Shown piece after piece: positions 43,909 to 53,616 of a DNA stretch of 62,976 nt. Both the position numbers and the translations under genes were made by a program. Origin of the DNA: Actinomycetes bacterium (GTDB lineage: Bacteria; Actinomycetota; Actinomycetes; Streptosporangiales; Streptosporangiaceae); contig JAJYTD010000020.1 in NCBI GenBank assembly GCA_021793235.1, positions 1 through 62,976 of the forward strand. The letters are read 5' to 3'. The first letter of the stretch is position 1, and every line of letters starts with the position of its first letter. The notes under the pieces are model-generated. The model worked only from the letters and a program-made list of their open reading frames with translations, did not search any database and was not told the DNA's origin.

Positions 43909-44373
43909 TCAGACGCGCTCCGCGTCCGGGCCGGCCGGCACGGATTCGGGGAACACCCACTTCTTGTAGGACCAGAAACGGAAGAGCGAACCCAGGCCGA
44001 CACCGACGACATTTCCCGCGATGTTCCGCCAAAGGTTGCTGTCGAGGCCCAGCAGGTCGACGGCGAACCAGACACAGGCGAGTTGGATGAGCAGGCCCAC
44101 ACCGTTCATTACGAAGAAAAGGACGTATTCTCGGCCCAGCCCGGTGCGCGCCCGGTGCCGGAACGTCCAGAACCGGTTGCCGAGGAACGCCACGATCGTC
44201 GCGCAGAGGACCCCCAGCGCCTGGCCGGCCAGCGCCGGCAGGCCGAGCACCACCCAGAACAGGTTCGTCGTGGCGAGCTGCACCACATAGGCGGCGGCGC
44301 CGACGGTTCCGAACTTGGCGAGCTCGTGGATGAGCTGGGAGAAGCGATGGTAAAGCGCTGTGGCCAGTCGCAC
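43909..44373 (-). CDS. GtrA family membrane protein
   Basis: 154 residues with four transmembrane helices, including FGTVGAAAYVVQLATTNLFW, QALGVLCATIVAFLGNRFWTF, FFVMNGVGLLIQLACVWFAV and NVVGVGLGSLFRFWSYKKWVF. The NRFWTF and RFWSYKKWVF ends of helices two and four are GtrA signatures. GtrA proteins are thought to help flip polyprenyl-linked sugars for cell-surface glycans, which fits the wall-polymer genes further on. GTG 44373 with AAAGGA upstream. It diverges from purK. Confidence 0.88.
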   Translation of the reverse strand: MRLATALYHRFSQLIHELAKFGTVGAAAYVVQLATTNLFWVVLGLPALAGQALGVLCATIVAFLGNRFWTFRHRARTGLGREYVLFFVMNGVGLLIQLACVWFAVDLLGLDSNLWRNIAGNVVGVGLGSLFRFWSYKKWVFPESVPAGPDAERV

Positions 44374-44479
44374 GGTTCCGATCCTTTGCCCAGGTGGTCA
44401 CTACAATTTCGTGGGGTGTCGCGAACGCCCCGTGGCAGCCCTGCGATTCTCCCACCGCGAACGAACGAGTTGAGGCACT

Positions 44480-45667
44480 GTGAGCGAGCGTAATCGGCCC
44501 GTCCCCCGAGTCGGCATGGTCGGCGGCGGCCAACTGGCGAGGATGACGCACCAGGCGGGTATCGCCCTGGGGATCGACTTCCGGGTGCTGGCCGGATCCG
44601 CGGCCGACAGTGCGGCACTGGTCAGCGGCAGCGTGCACGTGGGGAACGACCGCGGTTCGGCGGACCTGCCGGCCTTCGCGAAATCCTGCGACGTGCTCAC
44701 CTTCGACCACGAGCACGTCCCCGAACCGGTGCTGCGGGAGCTCGAAGAGGCCGGCGCCGTCGTCCGGCCGAGCCGGGCCGCGCTGCGCTACGCCCAGGAC
44801 AAGCTGCGCATGCGGACCCGCGTTCAGGAGCTGGCCGCGCCCTGCCCTCGATGGCGCCCGGTGACCACGCCCGCCCACGTCGAATCGTTCGCCGAGGCGG
44901 GCAAGGCGGCCGGAGGCCGATCCGCGGGCCCCGACTGGCCCGTGGTGCTCAAGGCGGCGCGCGGAGGCTACGACGGCAAAGGCGTGTGGATCGTGCACAA
45001 CGCGGCCGAGGCCCGAGACGTGATCGATCGGGCCGCCGCGGAGGAGGTGCCGCTGCTGGTCGAGGAGAAGGTCGCCTTCCGCCGGGAACTCGCCGTCCAG
45101 GTGGCGCGGTCGCCCTACGGCCAACTTGCCGTCTATCCCGTTGTCGAGACCGTGCAGCGCGACGGGATCTGCCACGAGGTCATCGCGCCCGCCCCCGGCC
45201 TTGACGAGGAGAAGGCCACCCGCGCCCAGGAACTCGCGATCGAGCTGGCGCACGCGCTGGACGTGGTCGGCATGCTCGCGGTGGAGCTGTTCGAGACCGA
45301 GGACGGGGTCGTCGTCAACGAGCTGGCCATGCGCCCGCACAACTCCGGCCACTGGACCATCGACGGCGCCCGCACCTCCCAGTTCGAGCAGCACCTGCGG
45401 GCGGTGCTCGACCTTCCGCTGGGTTCTCCCCGGACCACCGCGCCCTATACGGTGATGGCCAACGTCCTCGGGGGCGAGGACCCCGACGTCTACGGCCGCT
45501 ACATTCATGTCATGGCCAAGGACCCCGAGCTCAAAGTGCACTTCTACGGCAAGGAAGTCCGCCCTGGCCGCAAGATCGGACACGTCACCGTGGCCGGCGA
45601 GGACCATGGAGACCTGCTCGCCCGCGCCCGCGACGCCGCCGCCTACCTCAAGGGAGACCCGCGTTGA
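44480..45667 (+). CDS. purK: N5-carboxyaminoimidazole ribonucleotide synthase
   Basis: 395 residues, ATP-grasp. [19 protein letters not shown] at the N-terminus, [16 protein letters not shown] near 155 (ATP-binding Lys and Gly loop), [19 protein letters not shown], and [20 protein letters not shown] near 278 with metal-binding Glu and Asn. It makes N5-CAIR from AIR, bicarbonate and ATP. GTG start; stop overlaps purE by 4 nt (TTGA). Confidence 0.95.
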   Translation: MSERNRPVPRVGMVGGGQLARMTHQAGIALGIDFRVLAGSAADSAALVSGSVHVGNDRGSADLPAFAKSCDVLTFDHEHVPEPVLRELEEAGAVVRPSRAALRYAQDKLRMRTRVQELAAPCPRWRPVTTPAHVESFAEAGKAAGGRSAGPDWPVVLKAARGGYDGKGVWIVHNAAEARDVIDRAAAEEVPLLVEEKVAFRRELAVQVARSPYGQLAVYPVVETVQRDGICHEVIAPAPGLDEEKATRAQELAIELAHALDVVGMLAVELFETEDGVVVNELAMRPHNSGHWTIDGARTSQFEQHLRAVLDLPLGSPRTTAPYTVMANVLGGEDPDVYGRYIHVMAKDPELKVHFYGKEVRPGRKIGHVTVAGEDHGDLLARARDAAAYLKGDPR

Positions 45668-46194
45668 CCGAGACCGCCCCCACCGTCGGCATTGTCATGG
45701 GCAGCGACTCCGATTGGCCCGTGATGCGGGACGCGGCCACAGCGCTGGACGAGTTCGGGGTGGCCTACGAGGCCGACGTCGTCTCCGCGCACCGGATGCC
45801 GCACGAGATGATCGCCTACGGCGCCGAGGCCGCCGACCGGGGCCTGAAAGCCATCATCGCCGGGGCGGGGGGAGCGGCGCACCTGCCGGGCATGCTCGCC
45901 TCCGTCACGCCGCTGCCGGTGATCGGTGTGCCGGTGCCGCTGAAGCACCTGGACGGGATGGACTCCCTGCTCTCGATCGTGCAGATGCCGGCGGGCGTGC
46001 CGGTCGCCACGGTCGCCATCGGCGCCGCCCGCAACGCCGGACTGCTGGCGGTACGCCTGCTCGCCGCCCACGACCCGGAACTGAGGACCCGGATGCGGGA
46101 CTTCCAGGCCGACCTGAAAAGCAAGGCCCAGGAGAAGGGCGCCCGTCTGCGGACTCAGGTCGAGGGCGGGTCCGCCATGGGCTTCGGCTGGTAG
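45664..46194 (+). CDS. purE: N5-CAIR mutase
   Basis: 176 residues, class I Pur[21 protein letters not shown] at the N-terminus, [13 protein letters not shown] near residue 41, [27 protein letters not shown] near 65, and [22 protein letters not shown]. It rearranges N5-CAIR to CAIR after PurK. TTG start at 45664 within the purK stop. Confidence 0.95.
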   Translation: MTETAPTVGIVMGSDSDWPVMRDAATALDEFGVAYEADVVSAHRMPHEMIAYGAEAADRGLKAIIAGAGGAAHLPGMLASVTPLPVIGVPVPLKHLDGMDSLLSIVQMPAGVPVATVAIGAARNAGLLAVRLLAAHDPELRTRMRDFQADLKSKAQEKGARLRTQVEGGSAMGFGW

Positions 46195-46256
46195 GGCAGG
46201 GGCGCTGCCGCCCCGAGTGCCGCCTCAAAGAAACGGCGAAGGCACCACGGCCCTGG

Positions 46257-46670
46257 TCAGCCCAGCAGTCGAGGCCACTCGATGGCCGGACAGCGGTCCA
46301 TGACCATGGTCCGCCCGGCCGCGCGGACCCGTTCGGCCGCGGCCGGGTCGACCACGCCGAGCTGGAACCAGACGGTCCTGATGTCGTCGCGGGCCAGCGC
46401 CTCGTCGGCGACGTCTCCGGCCTGTTCGGAGCGGCGGAACACGTCGGCCACGTCCACGTCGAACGGGATGTCGGCGAGGGAGGCATAGCCTTTCTCGCCG
46501 TGGACGGTGGCGGCGCTGGGATGGACGGGGACGATGCGCTTGCCCAAGCCCTGAAGAAACCTGGCGACACCATAGGCCGGCCGGGCCGGATTGTCCCCCA
46601 GCCCGACGATCGCCCATACCCGGCTCTCCCGCAGTACGCGGCGGATGACCTCGTCACTGACTTGACTCAT
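46257..46670 (-). CDS. CoA-binding (YccU-like) protein
   Basis: 137 residues. Rossmann-type CoA-binding fold: SRVWAIVGLGDNPARPAYGVARFL, KRIVPVHPSA, FRRSEQAGDVADEALARDDI, TVWFQLGVVDPAAAERVRAAG and VMDRCPAIEW with the conserved Cys near the C-terminus. Small stand-alone members bind CoA, but no reaction is assigned. ATG 46670. It lies 35 nt downstream of ugd on the same strand, so the two may be co-transcribed. Confidence 0.85.
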   Translation of the reverse strand: MSQVSDEVIRRVLRESRVWAIVGLGDNPARPAYGVARFLQGLGKRIVPVHPSAATVHGEKGYASLADIPFDVDVADVFRRSEQAGDVADEALARDDIRTVWFQLGVVDPAAAERVRAAGRTMVMDRCPAIEWPRLLG

Positions 46671-46705
46671 ACACCCATTGTCCCCGCCGACGGCGACCCC
46701 GGCGG

Positions 46706-48037
46706 TCAGGGGCGGCCCAGCGCCCGGTAGGTCCAGCCGAGGGCGCGCCAGTGGTCGGGGTCGAGCGCGTTGCGGCCGTCGACGATCTTGGGTTCGGCCA
46801 CGACCTTGGCGAGCTCGTCGGGGTCGGCGTCGCGGAACTCGGCCCACTCGGTCAGCAGCAGTACGACCTCGGCGTCGCGTACGGCCTCCAGCATGGAGTG
46901 CGCGTAGTTGAGGTCGGGGTGCTCCTGCCGCGCCTTCTCCAGCGCCTCCGGGTCGTACACGGTGACCTTCGCGCCGAGGGAGGCGATGGTCGAGGCGACG
47001 TCGAGGGCCGGTGAGTCGCGGATGTCGTCGGAGTTGGGCTTGAAAGCCGCGCCCAGGACGCCGACCGTCCGGCCGGCGAAACTGCCGCCGATGAGGCCGC
47101 GCGCGATGTCGATCGTGCGCGCCCGGCGGCGCTGGTTGATGGCGTCGACCTCGCGGAGGAAGGACAGCGCGGGCTCGACCCCCAGCTCGTCGGCGCGGGC
47201 CATGAAGGCGCGGATGTCTTTGGGCAGGCAGCCGCCGCCGAATCCGAGGCCGGGCCCGAGGAACTTGCCGCCGATCCGGTCGTCGTAGGAGAGCGCCTGG
47301 GCGAGTTTGATCACATCGGCGCCGGCGGCCTCCGAGACCTCCGCCATCGCGTTGATGAAGGAGATCTTGGTGGCCAGGAAGGCGTTGGCCGACACCTTCA
47401 CCAGCTCCGCCGTCTGGAGGTCGGTGACCAGGAACGGGATGCCCTGCTCGATCTGGGTGGCCGAGACCTCCCGCATGGCGGCCTCGACCCGTGGGGAGTC
47501 GGTGCCGATCACGATCCGGTTGGGGCGCAGGGTGTCCTCGACGCCGAAGCCCTCGCGGAGGAACTCCGGGCTCCAGCCCAGCTCGACCCGGTCGCCCGCC
47601 GGGGCGAGGGCCGCGATCCGGGCGGCGGCCACGGCCGCCGTGCCCACCGGGACCGTGGACTTGCCGATGACGACCGCGGGGCGGGTCAGCAGCGGCCCGA
47701 GGTTCTCGATGGCGGCCTCGACATAGGTCAGGTCGGCGGCGTTGGAATCGGAGCGCTGCGGGGTTCCTACGCAGATGAAGTGGATGTCGGCGAACTCGGC
47801 GACTTCGGCGTAGTCGGTGGTGAAGCGCAGCCGTCCGTTGGCCAGGTTGCGGCTCAGGATCTCTTCCAGGCCGGGTTCGTAGAAGGGGACGCGGCCCGCG
47901 GACAGGCTGCCGATCTTGGCCGGGTCGACGTCGAGGCCCAGCACGTCGAAGCCGAGTTCGGCCATGCAGGCGGCATGCGTGGCGCCCAGGTACCCGGTGC
48001 CGATGACCGAGATCTTGCTGCGCTGTTCTGCGACCAA
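46706..48037 (-). CDS. ugd: UDP-glucose 6-dehydrogenase
   Basis: 443 residues. NAD loop SVIGTGYLGATHAACMAELG, HFICVGTPQ, GKSTVPVGTA, SPEFLREGFGVEDTLRPNRI, and LGFGGGCLPKDIRAFM, which contains the catalytic Cys near residue 260. Oxidises UDP-glucose to UDP-glucuronate for surface glycans. TTG start at 48037 with GAAGGACGGAG upstream. With galE nearby and the glycosyltransferases downstream, it may provide an acidic sugar for the envelope polymer. Confidence 0.93.
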   Translation of the reverse strand: MVAEQRSKISVIGTGYLGATHAACMAELGFDVLGLDVDPAKIGSLSAGRVPFYEPGLEEILSRNLANGRLRFTTDYAEVAEFADIHFICVGTPQRSDSNAADLTYVEAAIENLGPLLTRPAVVIGKSTVPVGTAAVAAARIAALAPAGDRVELGWSPEFLREGFGVEDTLRPNRIVIGTDSPRVEAAMREVSATQIEQGIPFLVTDLQTAELVKVSANAFLATKISFINAMAEVSEAAGADVIKLAQALSYDDRIGGKFLGPGLGFGGGCLPKDIRAFMARADELGVEPALSFLREVDAINQRRRARTIDIARGLIGGSFAGRTVGVLGAAFKPNSDDIRDSPALDVASTIASLGAKVTVYDPEALEKARQEHPDLNYAHSMLEAVRDAEVVLLLTEWAEFRDADPDELAKVVAEPKIVDGRNALDPDHWRALGWTYRALGRP

Positions 48038-48348
48038 TGCTCCGTCCTTCCAAGCTGTGCTGCCGTCGCTGCCGTCGCTGACGTCCGCGCCGATCGCTCA
48101 TGGCCCATTGTGCGGCCCTGGAATGCTACCGGCGCGGCGCATGTGCGGTGATCCGGGCCGTCCGTGCGCCGCGGGGACCTCTGCGGTAAGCGGTACCGCC
48201 ATCCCGGCACGGCTGGTCTTTGTGTGGTCGGTGTACCCGCTGAAGCCCGAACACCCACGAGACCGCGGCAATGGGGCGCGGTGGGTGCGGTGGCAGGCCG
48301 GCGCGGGCGCGCCGCCCGGAAGAGGAGCGGCGGTGTGTCCGGCTGCGA
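48038..48348. other. Intergenic region with a hairpin-element fragment
   Basis: 311 bp. A short tandem repeat of CTGCCGTCG (about 48060-48078) precedes ugd, and GCGGCAATGGGGC at about 48266-48278 matches the end of the long hairpin element. I see no gene. Confidence 0.5.
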
Positions 48349-49035
48349 TCAGTGCCGATCGTCCCGTTCGAGTTCGCGGGTCTGGTCCGCCGGCTCGTCC
48401 AGGGGCTCCCACCTGGGTTCGCTCCAGCGCTGAAACGGGGTCGTCGTCTTCTCCGGGGGGCCGGCTTCGGGCTCCTGCACCGCAGCGGGGGCGGGCGCGG
48501 GAACGGGGGTGTCCTCCGGCTCGGCCGGCTCTGGTTCCGCCTCCCGCGGGGTGTCGCGGTCACGGCTGACGGAGGCGATGACGGTCCCCGACGGGGGCAT
48601 CGGCGGCAAAGCGGCCGGGGACGGCGCGGACGCCGCCCACCGCGAGGGCAGGACCGCGGAGATGAAGAGCAGGGTCCCCAGCGGCAGGGCGATCGGCAGT
48701 GCCGGCCCCAACGGGTGGAAGAGGTCGGGGATCCAGTCCGGGAAGACGGCGTTGAGCGAGGCGGGGTTCATGATCGGCCAGAGGCAGAGCGCGAGAACAA
48801 GCCCGCCGGAGACGAACGCGGACAGCGGGGACACGCGCGCTCCGGTGAGAACCCCGCAGACGAGGCCGACGGTCATCAGGGTGCCGACGGCGGTCACGGC
48901 CATCGGGGCGTTCAGATTCCCGCTGGCGCCGCTCTCCAGCACCGCCCCGACCTCAGCGGCCGACCAGGCGATGCCGGCCCACAGCGGCGGTGCGATGGCC
49001 AGTCCGGCCAGCAGGCCGATGAGGTGACGCAGCAT
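48349..49035 (-). CDS. Multi-pass membrane protein with Pro/Glu-rich tail
   Basis: 228 residues. Four hydrophobic segments in the first 130 residues (LRHLIGLLAGLAIAPPLWAG, PMAVTAVGTLMTVGLVCGVL, LSAFVSGGLVLALCLWPIM, PALPIALPLGTLLFISAVLP), then an acidic, Pro-rich cytoplasmic tail ending DQTRELERDD. I do not recognise a named family. ATG 49035 with AAGGAGG upstream. It is 123 nt downstream of the LCP gene on the same strand, so a role in the same envelope process is possible. Confidence 0.7.
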   Translation of the reverse strand: MLRHLIGLLAGLAIAPPLWAGIAWSAAEVGAVLESGASGNLNAPMAVTAVGTLMTVGLVCGVLTGARVSPLSAFVSGGLVLALCLWPIMNPASLNAVFPDWIPDLFHPLGPALPIALPLGTLLFISAVLPSRWAASAPSPAALPPMPPSGTVIASVSRDRDTPREAEPEPAEPEDTPVPAPAPAAVQEPEAGPPEKTTTPFQRWSEPRWEPLDEPADQTRELERDDRH

Positions 49036-49158
49036 GGGGGCCTCCTTGCGGGATTGGCGCTGGTCCGGGCGTGGGCCCTGGCCCAGGATCCGGGCCCAAC
49101 GCTACCGGTGTTCTCGCGGGAGTGTTCCGGCGCTTCGGCGGCGGAAGCGCCGGAGCCC

Positions 49159-50712
49159 TCAATCGCCACAGACACTGTCGCGAGCCGTGGCGGCCGCGGT
49201 GTCGCCGTGGCCGTCCGCCGCGGAGGACGGGGAGGGGTCCGCGGACGCGGGGGGTTCCACGGCCGTGTAGCCGGCCCCGACCACCACCTGCACTTCCTCT
49301 CCCAGTGCGGCGTCCTCCTCCAGCGTGGACCCGGGGACGGCCGCGGAGACGAGGTCGGCGGTGTCCTTGTTGTCCGGGGCGTAGCGGATCCTGCTCTCCG
49401 CGACGCCGGTGTCCTGCCAGTTCTGCGCCTGGGCCGGTACCTGGAACCCGGCACCGATGAGTTCCGTCCGGGCCTGGGCGCCCAGGCCCGGGGTGGCCGT
49501 TCCGTTGAAGACCTGCAGTCGGACATCCTCGGGCCGGACCGTGGTCTCCTTCGCGTCCTCCGGCTTCTGGCCGGTCTCCTCATCCACCGGCTTGTCGGCG
49601 GCGATCCTGCCGAAGATCCGGGCCGCCGCCTCCTGGTCCCACCTGACCGCGACGTCGCCGCGCGGCGTCCAGTAGTTCGTATCGGCCACCGGAACCGTGG
49701 TGAGCACCAGGTCATCGAGGCTGATGGTGCGCAGCTGGCTGCCGAGTTCGGTGAACTTGCGGGTGTCCAGGCCCTTGTCCACGGTGAGCGACCCCAGCGC
49801 GCTGTCGAGGAAGCCGGTGAACTTCTGCGGGTCGCTCAATGTGTCCGAGCTCAACGCCTTGTCCAGCAGTGCCGCGAGCACCTGCTGCTGGCGGTCGATA
49901 CGGTCCAGATCGCCACCGGGGGTCTTGCGGGTACGCGCGAAGGCCAGCGCCTCGGTGCCGTCGACCTGGTGTGTGCCGGCGTCCATGCTCAGCTTGGCCT
50001 TGGGGTCGTCGATGGGCTCGGGCAGGCAGACCTCGATCCCGCCCAGCGCGTCGACCACGTCGACGAACCCGGTGAAGTTCACCTCCACGTAGTGGTCGAT
50101 GCGTACGTGCGTCGCCGATTCCACGGTCTGCACGGCGAGCCGAGGGCCGCCGTAGGAGTAGGCGGCGTTGATCTTGTCCTTGCCGTGGCCGGGGATGTCG
50201 ACCCAGGAGTCGCGGGGGATTCCGACAACGGTGATCTGGTCGCGGTCGTTGTTCAGGTGGACCAGCATCATGGTGTCCGAGCGCTTTCCCGGGGTATGGC
50301 CGACGCCGAGCCCCTCCTGGTCGCCCTGCTCCATGTCGCCGCGCCCGTCGGAGCCGATCACCAGGAAGTTGAACGCGCCCTTGGGGCCGGCGTCGGGCCG
50401 GTCGCCGTCCAGCAGCCCGCCGAACACATCGAACCGGTTCACCTGACCGGAGGCCCACCCCGAGAGCGCCCAGGCCGTACCGGAAGCGAGCAGGACCACG
50501 ATCGACATCGTCCCGGCGAGCAGCAGCGCCAGCCGTTTGCGGCGGACGCGCGCGCTGGGCAGGAACAGGGCGCGGGGCGCGCGGTCGGATGCGAACGGGC
50601 CGGTGGACGAGGGAGCCGGCGGTGCGGGAGCCGATCGCACACGGCGGAATTCGGGGATGTCATCCCCGTGGGGGTCCGAACGCCGTTCGCCGTCTCCCTC
50701 GCGGTCGCTCAA
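49159..50712 (-). CDS. LCP family transferase with LytR_C domain
   Basis: 517 residues. Cytoplasmic N-terminus of 60 residues, TM at about 60-84, LCP domain about 110-330 (FLVIGSDGRGDMEQ, KRSDTMMLVHL, VGIPRDSWVDIPGHG, IDHYVEVNFTGFVDVVDALGG and RTRKTPGGDLDRIDRQQQ), and a C-terminal LytR_C domain about 395-490 (VRLQVFNGTATPGLGAQART). Likely attaches a lipid-linked wall polymer to the cell wall. TTG 50712 with GGGAGG about 8 nt upstream. It sits next to the polymer cluster and is distinct from the shorter LCP protein at 10647. Confidence 0.9.
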   Translation of the reverse strand: MSDREGDGERRSDPHGDDIPEFRRVRSAPAPPAPSSTGPFASDRAPRALFLPSARVRRKRLALLLAGTMSIVVLLASGTAWALSGWASGQVNRFDVFGGLLDGDRPDAGPKGAFNFLVIGSDGRGDMEQGDQEGLGVGHTPGKRSDTMMLVHLNNDRDQITVVGIPRDSWVDIPGHGKDKINAAYSYGGPRLAVQTVESATHVRIDHYVEVNFTGFVDVVDALGGIEVCLPEPIDDPKAKLSMDAGTHQVDGTEALAFARTRKTPGGDLDRIDRQQQVLAALLDKALSSDTLSDPQKFTGFLDSALGSLTVDKGLDTRKFTELGSQLRTISLDDLVLTTVPVADTNYWTPRGDVAVRWDQEAAARIFGRIAADKPVDEETGQKPEDAKETTVRPEDVRLQVFNGTATPGLGAQARTELIGAGFQVPAQAQNWQDTGVAESRIRYAPDNKDTADLVSAAVPGSTLEEDAALGEEVQVVVGAGYTAVEPPASADPSPSSAADGHGDTAAATARDSVCGD

Positions 50713-51036
50713 ATGGGTGACCTCCCTGATCGCCCCAATGCTCAGGTCATCAGGTTGTCACCCAATGCCCCGAAGGGTCGTCCGATTTCGCTCGTCGGCG
50801 TGTTGCATCCGCTTGGACGCGGGCCGGGCGCCCGCGGTTCTCATCATCCCGGCAGCGTTTCAGCGTCCGGGCCGGTCCGCGCGCTTCGGCGACGCCGACG
50901 CGGCGGGGCCGGGCGGCGCCGCCGTGCCTGTGGAACGGGCGCCGGAAGGGCGGGGCGCGCCCACATGGCCGGAACCGGCCCCGACTTGGAGTACCGTTGC
51001 CACTGCCACGAAACCCCTCTGCTACACCCATTGGAC
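50713..51036. other. Divergent intergenic region
   Basis: 324 bp between the LCP gene (minus) and the glycosyltransferase gene (plus). The open frame that covers it is an extension with no domain similarity. TACCGT at 50992-50997 might be a -10 for the glycosyltransferase. Nothing else stands out. Confidence 0.45.
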
Positions 51037-52047
51037 GTGCTCGTGACCTGGCCGGCCGTATCGGTAGTCATGCCCATTCTCAATGAGGAGCGCCACCTCG
51101 CCGCCGCGGTGCGGCACGTACTCGCCCAGGAGTACCCGGGCGAACTGGAGGTGGTGCTCGCTGTTGGTCCGTCCACGGACCGAACCCGGGAGGTGGCCGA
51201 CGAGGTGGCCGCCGCTGACCCGCGGGTCAAGGTCGTCGCCAACCCCACCGGCCGCACACCCGCCGGGCTCAACGCGGCGATCGCCGCGTCGTCGCACTCT
51301 ATTGTGGCGCGCGTCGACGGCCACGCGATGATGCCTGCGGACTACCTGCGCGTGGCCGTGGAGACGCTGGAGGAGACCGGCGCCGACAACGTCGGCGGCA
51401 TCATGGCCGCCGAAGGCGAGACCCCGTGGGAGAAGGCCGTCGCCGCCGCCATGACGTCCAAGATCGGTGTGGGCAACGCGCGTTTCCATACCGGGGGCGA
51501 AGGCGGCCCCGCCGACACCGTGTACCTGGGCGTGTTCCAGCGTTCGGCGCTCGACCGGGTCGAGGGCTACGACGAGGCGTTCCTGCGCGCCCAGGACTGG
51601 GAGATGAACCACCGGATCCGCAGCACCGGCGGTGTCGTGTGGTTCCAGCCGCGGATGCGCGTCTCCTACCGGCCCCGGCCCAATGTCAAGGCCCTGGCCA
51701 AGCAGTACTTCCACTACGGGCGGTGGCGGCGGGTGGTGGCCCGCCAGCACAAGGGCACGATCAACCTGCGCTACCTGGCCCCGCCGCTGGCCGTCCTCGC
51801 GATCCTGGCGGGGCTGGTCGGCGGGTTCTTCTTCTGGCCCGCGTGGCTGGTTCCGGGGGCCTACGCCGCCGCCGTCCTGGCCGCGTCCCTGCCGCTGGGC
51901 CGAGGGGCCTCGCTGAAGACCGGGCTGTTCATCCCCGTCGCGCTGGCCACGATGCACATGGCATGGGGTGTGGGTTTTCTGACCAGCCCGCCCGGGCTGG
52001 GTTCCGACTCCCGTACTGCTCAAAGCCAGCGGGAGGACGCCCGCTGA
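51037..52047 (+). CDS. Family 2 glycosyltransferase, membrane-associated
   Basis: 336 residues from GTG 51037 (GTG 51043 is equally possible; no ribosome site is seen). GT-A domain: AVSVVMPILNEERHLAAAV at the N-terminus, VARVDGHAMM (DxD-like region), and FLRAQDWEMNHRIRSTG (acceptor region ED/QDW). Two or three transmembrane helices at the C-terminus (LAVLAILAGLVGGFFFWPAW, GAYAAAVLAASLPLG). ExoM/succinoglycan-type family. The acceptor is probably a polyprenyl-linked intermediate. Convergent with the GDPD gene. Confidence 0.85.
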   Translation: MLVTWPAVSVVMPILNEERHLAAAVRHVLAQEYPGELEVVLAVGPSTDRTREVADEVAAADPRVKVVANPTGRTPAGLNAAIAASSHSIVARVDGHAMMPADYLRVAVETLEETGADNVGGIMAAEGETPWEKAVAAAMTSKIGVGNARFHTGGEGGPADTVYLGVFQRSALDRVEGYDEAFLRAQDWEMNHRIRSTGGVVWFQPRMRVSYRPRPNVKALAKQYFHYGRWRRVVARQHKGTINLRYLAPPLAVLAILAGLVGGFFFWPAWLVPGAYAAAVLAASLPLGRGASLKTGLFIPVALATMHMAWGVGFLTSPPGLGSDSRTAQSQREDAR

Positions 52048-52054
52048 CAGCAGC

Positions 52055-52810
52055 TCAGCGGGCCTTGAGGGAGGCGACAACGCCGGGCACGTCGTCCACC
52101 ACGACCGCGTCCACTCCCGCATCGGCGAACCGGGCGGCGTCCACGGGGTCGGGGCACCAGGAGACGACCTCCAGCCCGGCCTGGTGGGCGATGTCCACGG
52201 TGTAGCCGACCTCGCGGCGCCCGGGGCGCACGGCATCGCCCGACAGCCCGAACGAGCGCGCGTCGATGGCGACGATCGCGCACCCCAGCCCGGCCGCTCC
52301 CGCCACGGCCTGGTCCAAGGGGTTGCGCACGAACGGCATCCACGCGGTGGGCACCTCGGGCGCCTCGGCGTGCACCGCTACCAGGGCCGCCGGGTCGAAG
52401 GAGCACACGAACACCCGGCGCCGCCGCGCCTCCCGCCGCAGGAACGGGATGAGCAGGGCCATGGTGCGCCGGGCCGGCGGGTCGGTGGCGTCCTCCATCA
52501 CCGTCTTGACGTCCACGTCCAAGCCGATGTCCGCGGGAACCGCGGCCACGGCCTCTTCCAGGGTGAGCAGGCCGTGGTCGCGGCAGACCGCCGACGGCAG
52601 GTCCACGATCGCCCGGCCGTCGGGCAGGGCCGCGTCGTGGTGGATCAGCAGGACGTCGTCGGCGCTGCGGCGCACGTCGATCTCGATCCAGGTCGCGCCG
52701 TCCCGGACCGCGGCGTCGAAGGAGGCGGCGGTGTTCTCGCGTGCGCCGCCGACCGTGCCGCGCCCGGACCCGCGGTGCCCGATGACCTCGGGTGCGGTGA
52801 AGACCGTCAT
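52055..52810 (-). CDS. Glycerophosphodiester phosphodiesterase family protein
   Basis: 251 residues. GDPD motifs: IGHRGSGRGTVGGARENTAASF (HRG and ENT) near residue 10, WIEIDVRRSADDVLLIHHDAAL near 41 (ExD and HD), LDVDVK near 97, and WCPDPVDAARFADAGVDAVVVDDV near the C-terminus. Cytoplasmic, with no signal peptide. Enzymes of this type cleave glycerophosphodiesters, including teichoic-acid-like chains. ATG 52810 overlaps the stop of the cytidylyltransferase gene (ATGA), which ties it to polymer metabolism. Confidence 0.88.
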   Translation of the reverse strand: MTVFTAPEVIGHRGSGRGTVGGARENTAASFDAAVRDGATWIEIDVRRSADDVLLIHHDAALPDGRAIVDLPSAVCRDHGLLTLEEAVAAVPADIGLDVDVKTVMEDATDPPARRTMALLIPFLRREARRRRVFVCSFDPAALVAVHAEAPEVPTAWMPFVRNPLDQAVAGAAGLGCAIVAIDARSFGLSGDAVRPGRREVGYTVDIAHQAGLEVVSWCPDPVDAARFADAGVDAVVVDDVPGVVASLKAR

Positions 52811-53616
52811 ACCCGGCTCCCCTCGTGCCGTTCGGTGCGCTGTTGCAGCAGGACCTCGGCGACCTCGATGTCGCCGGGATGGGTCACCTTGATGTTGGCT
52901 TCCTCGCCCTCGATGATGCGGACCTGCTCATCGGGCAGGTAGCGCAGTACTACTCCGCAGTCGTCGGTGGCCGCCAGGCCGGGGTCGGCGAGCGCGCGGT
53001 CGTAGGCGCGGCGGATCACGTCGAGCCGGAAGCCCTGCGGTGTCTGCATGCGGCGCAGCGAGGCCCGGGGCGGGACCCTGCGCAGTACCTCGGCGCCTGA
53101 GGAGTCCGTGGAGACCTCCACGACCGTGTCTCCCGAGGGGACCGCCACCCCCACGGCCCCCGCGGTCGCGAGCTCGGCGACGCAGGCGCGGATCGTCCGG
53201 GGAGTGACCAGGGGCCGTGCCGCATCGTGCAGCAGCACGAGGTCGCCGCCGTGGCGGCCGTCCAGCGCCCGCAGCGCGGCGGCCGAGGTCGCGGTGCGGG
53301 TCGCACCGCCCGGAAGGAGCGCGGAGACCTTGGCCAGGCCGCTGTCGGCGACGATCTTCGCCACGTCCGCGATGTGGTCTGCGACCATCAGCACGATGAC
53401 GTCGTCGACCTCCGGCGCGGCGCAGAAGGCGGCCAGGGAGTGCTCGATGACCGGCCGCCCGGCCAGCGGCAGGAGCTGCTTGGGCAGGGAGCCGCCCATG
53501 CGGGTGCCGACCCCTCCGGCGAGGACCGCGGCCGTCACATGGGGCCGGGCCGTACCGGCGGCGCGCGCATCCTGGCCAGGGGCCGCGGACGGAATCGGAT
53601 CCACCGGTATCGCCAC
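52807..53616 (-). CDS. IspD/TarI-like cytidylyltransferase
   Basis: 269 residues from GTG 53616 (GTG 53604 also possible). Nucleotidyltransferase motifs: AVLAGGVGTRMGGSLPKQLL near residue 33, DVIVLMVADH, LLHDAARPLVTP near 130, SLRRMQTPQGFRLDVI near 192 and a C-terminal EEANIKVTHPGDIEVAEVLL. Fits both IspD (MEP pathway) and TarI (ribitol-5-P cytidylyltransferase). There is no ispF neighbour, and the gene is coupled to GDPD beside a teichoic-acid-type exporter, so I favour a CDP-polyol enzyme for the wall polymer; sequence alone cannot decide. Confidence 0.8.
   Translation of the reverse strand: MAIPVDPIPSAAPGQDARAAGTARPHVTAAVLAGGVGTRMGGSLPKQLLPLAGRPVIEHSLAAFCAAPEVDDVIVLMVADHIADVAKIVADSGLAKVSALLPGGATRTATSAAALRALDGRHGGDLVLLHDAARPLVTPRTIRACVAELATAGAVGVAVPSGDTVVEVSTDSSGAEVLRRVPPRASLRRMQTPQGFRLDVIRRAYDRALADPGLAATDDCGVVLRYLPDEQVRIIEGEEANIKVTHPGDIEVAEVLLQQRTERHEGSRV

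Noticed and set aside
48271-51036. Upstream extension of the glycosyltransferase frame (over 900 codons)
   Set aside because: This part is antisense to the membrane protein and LCP genes and shows no similarity to glycosyltransferases. The real start is near 51037-51043.
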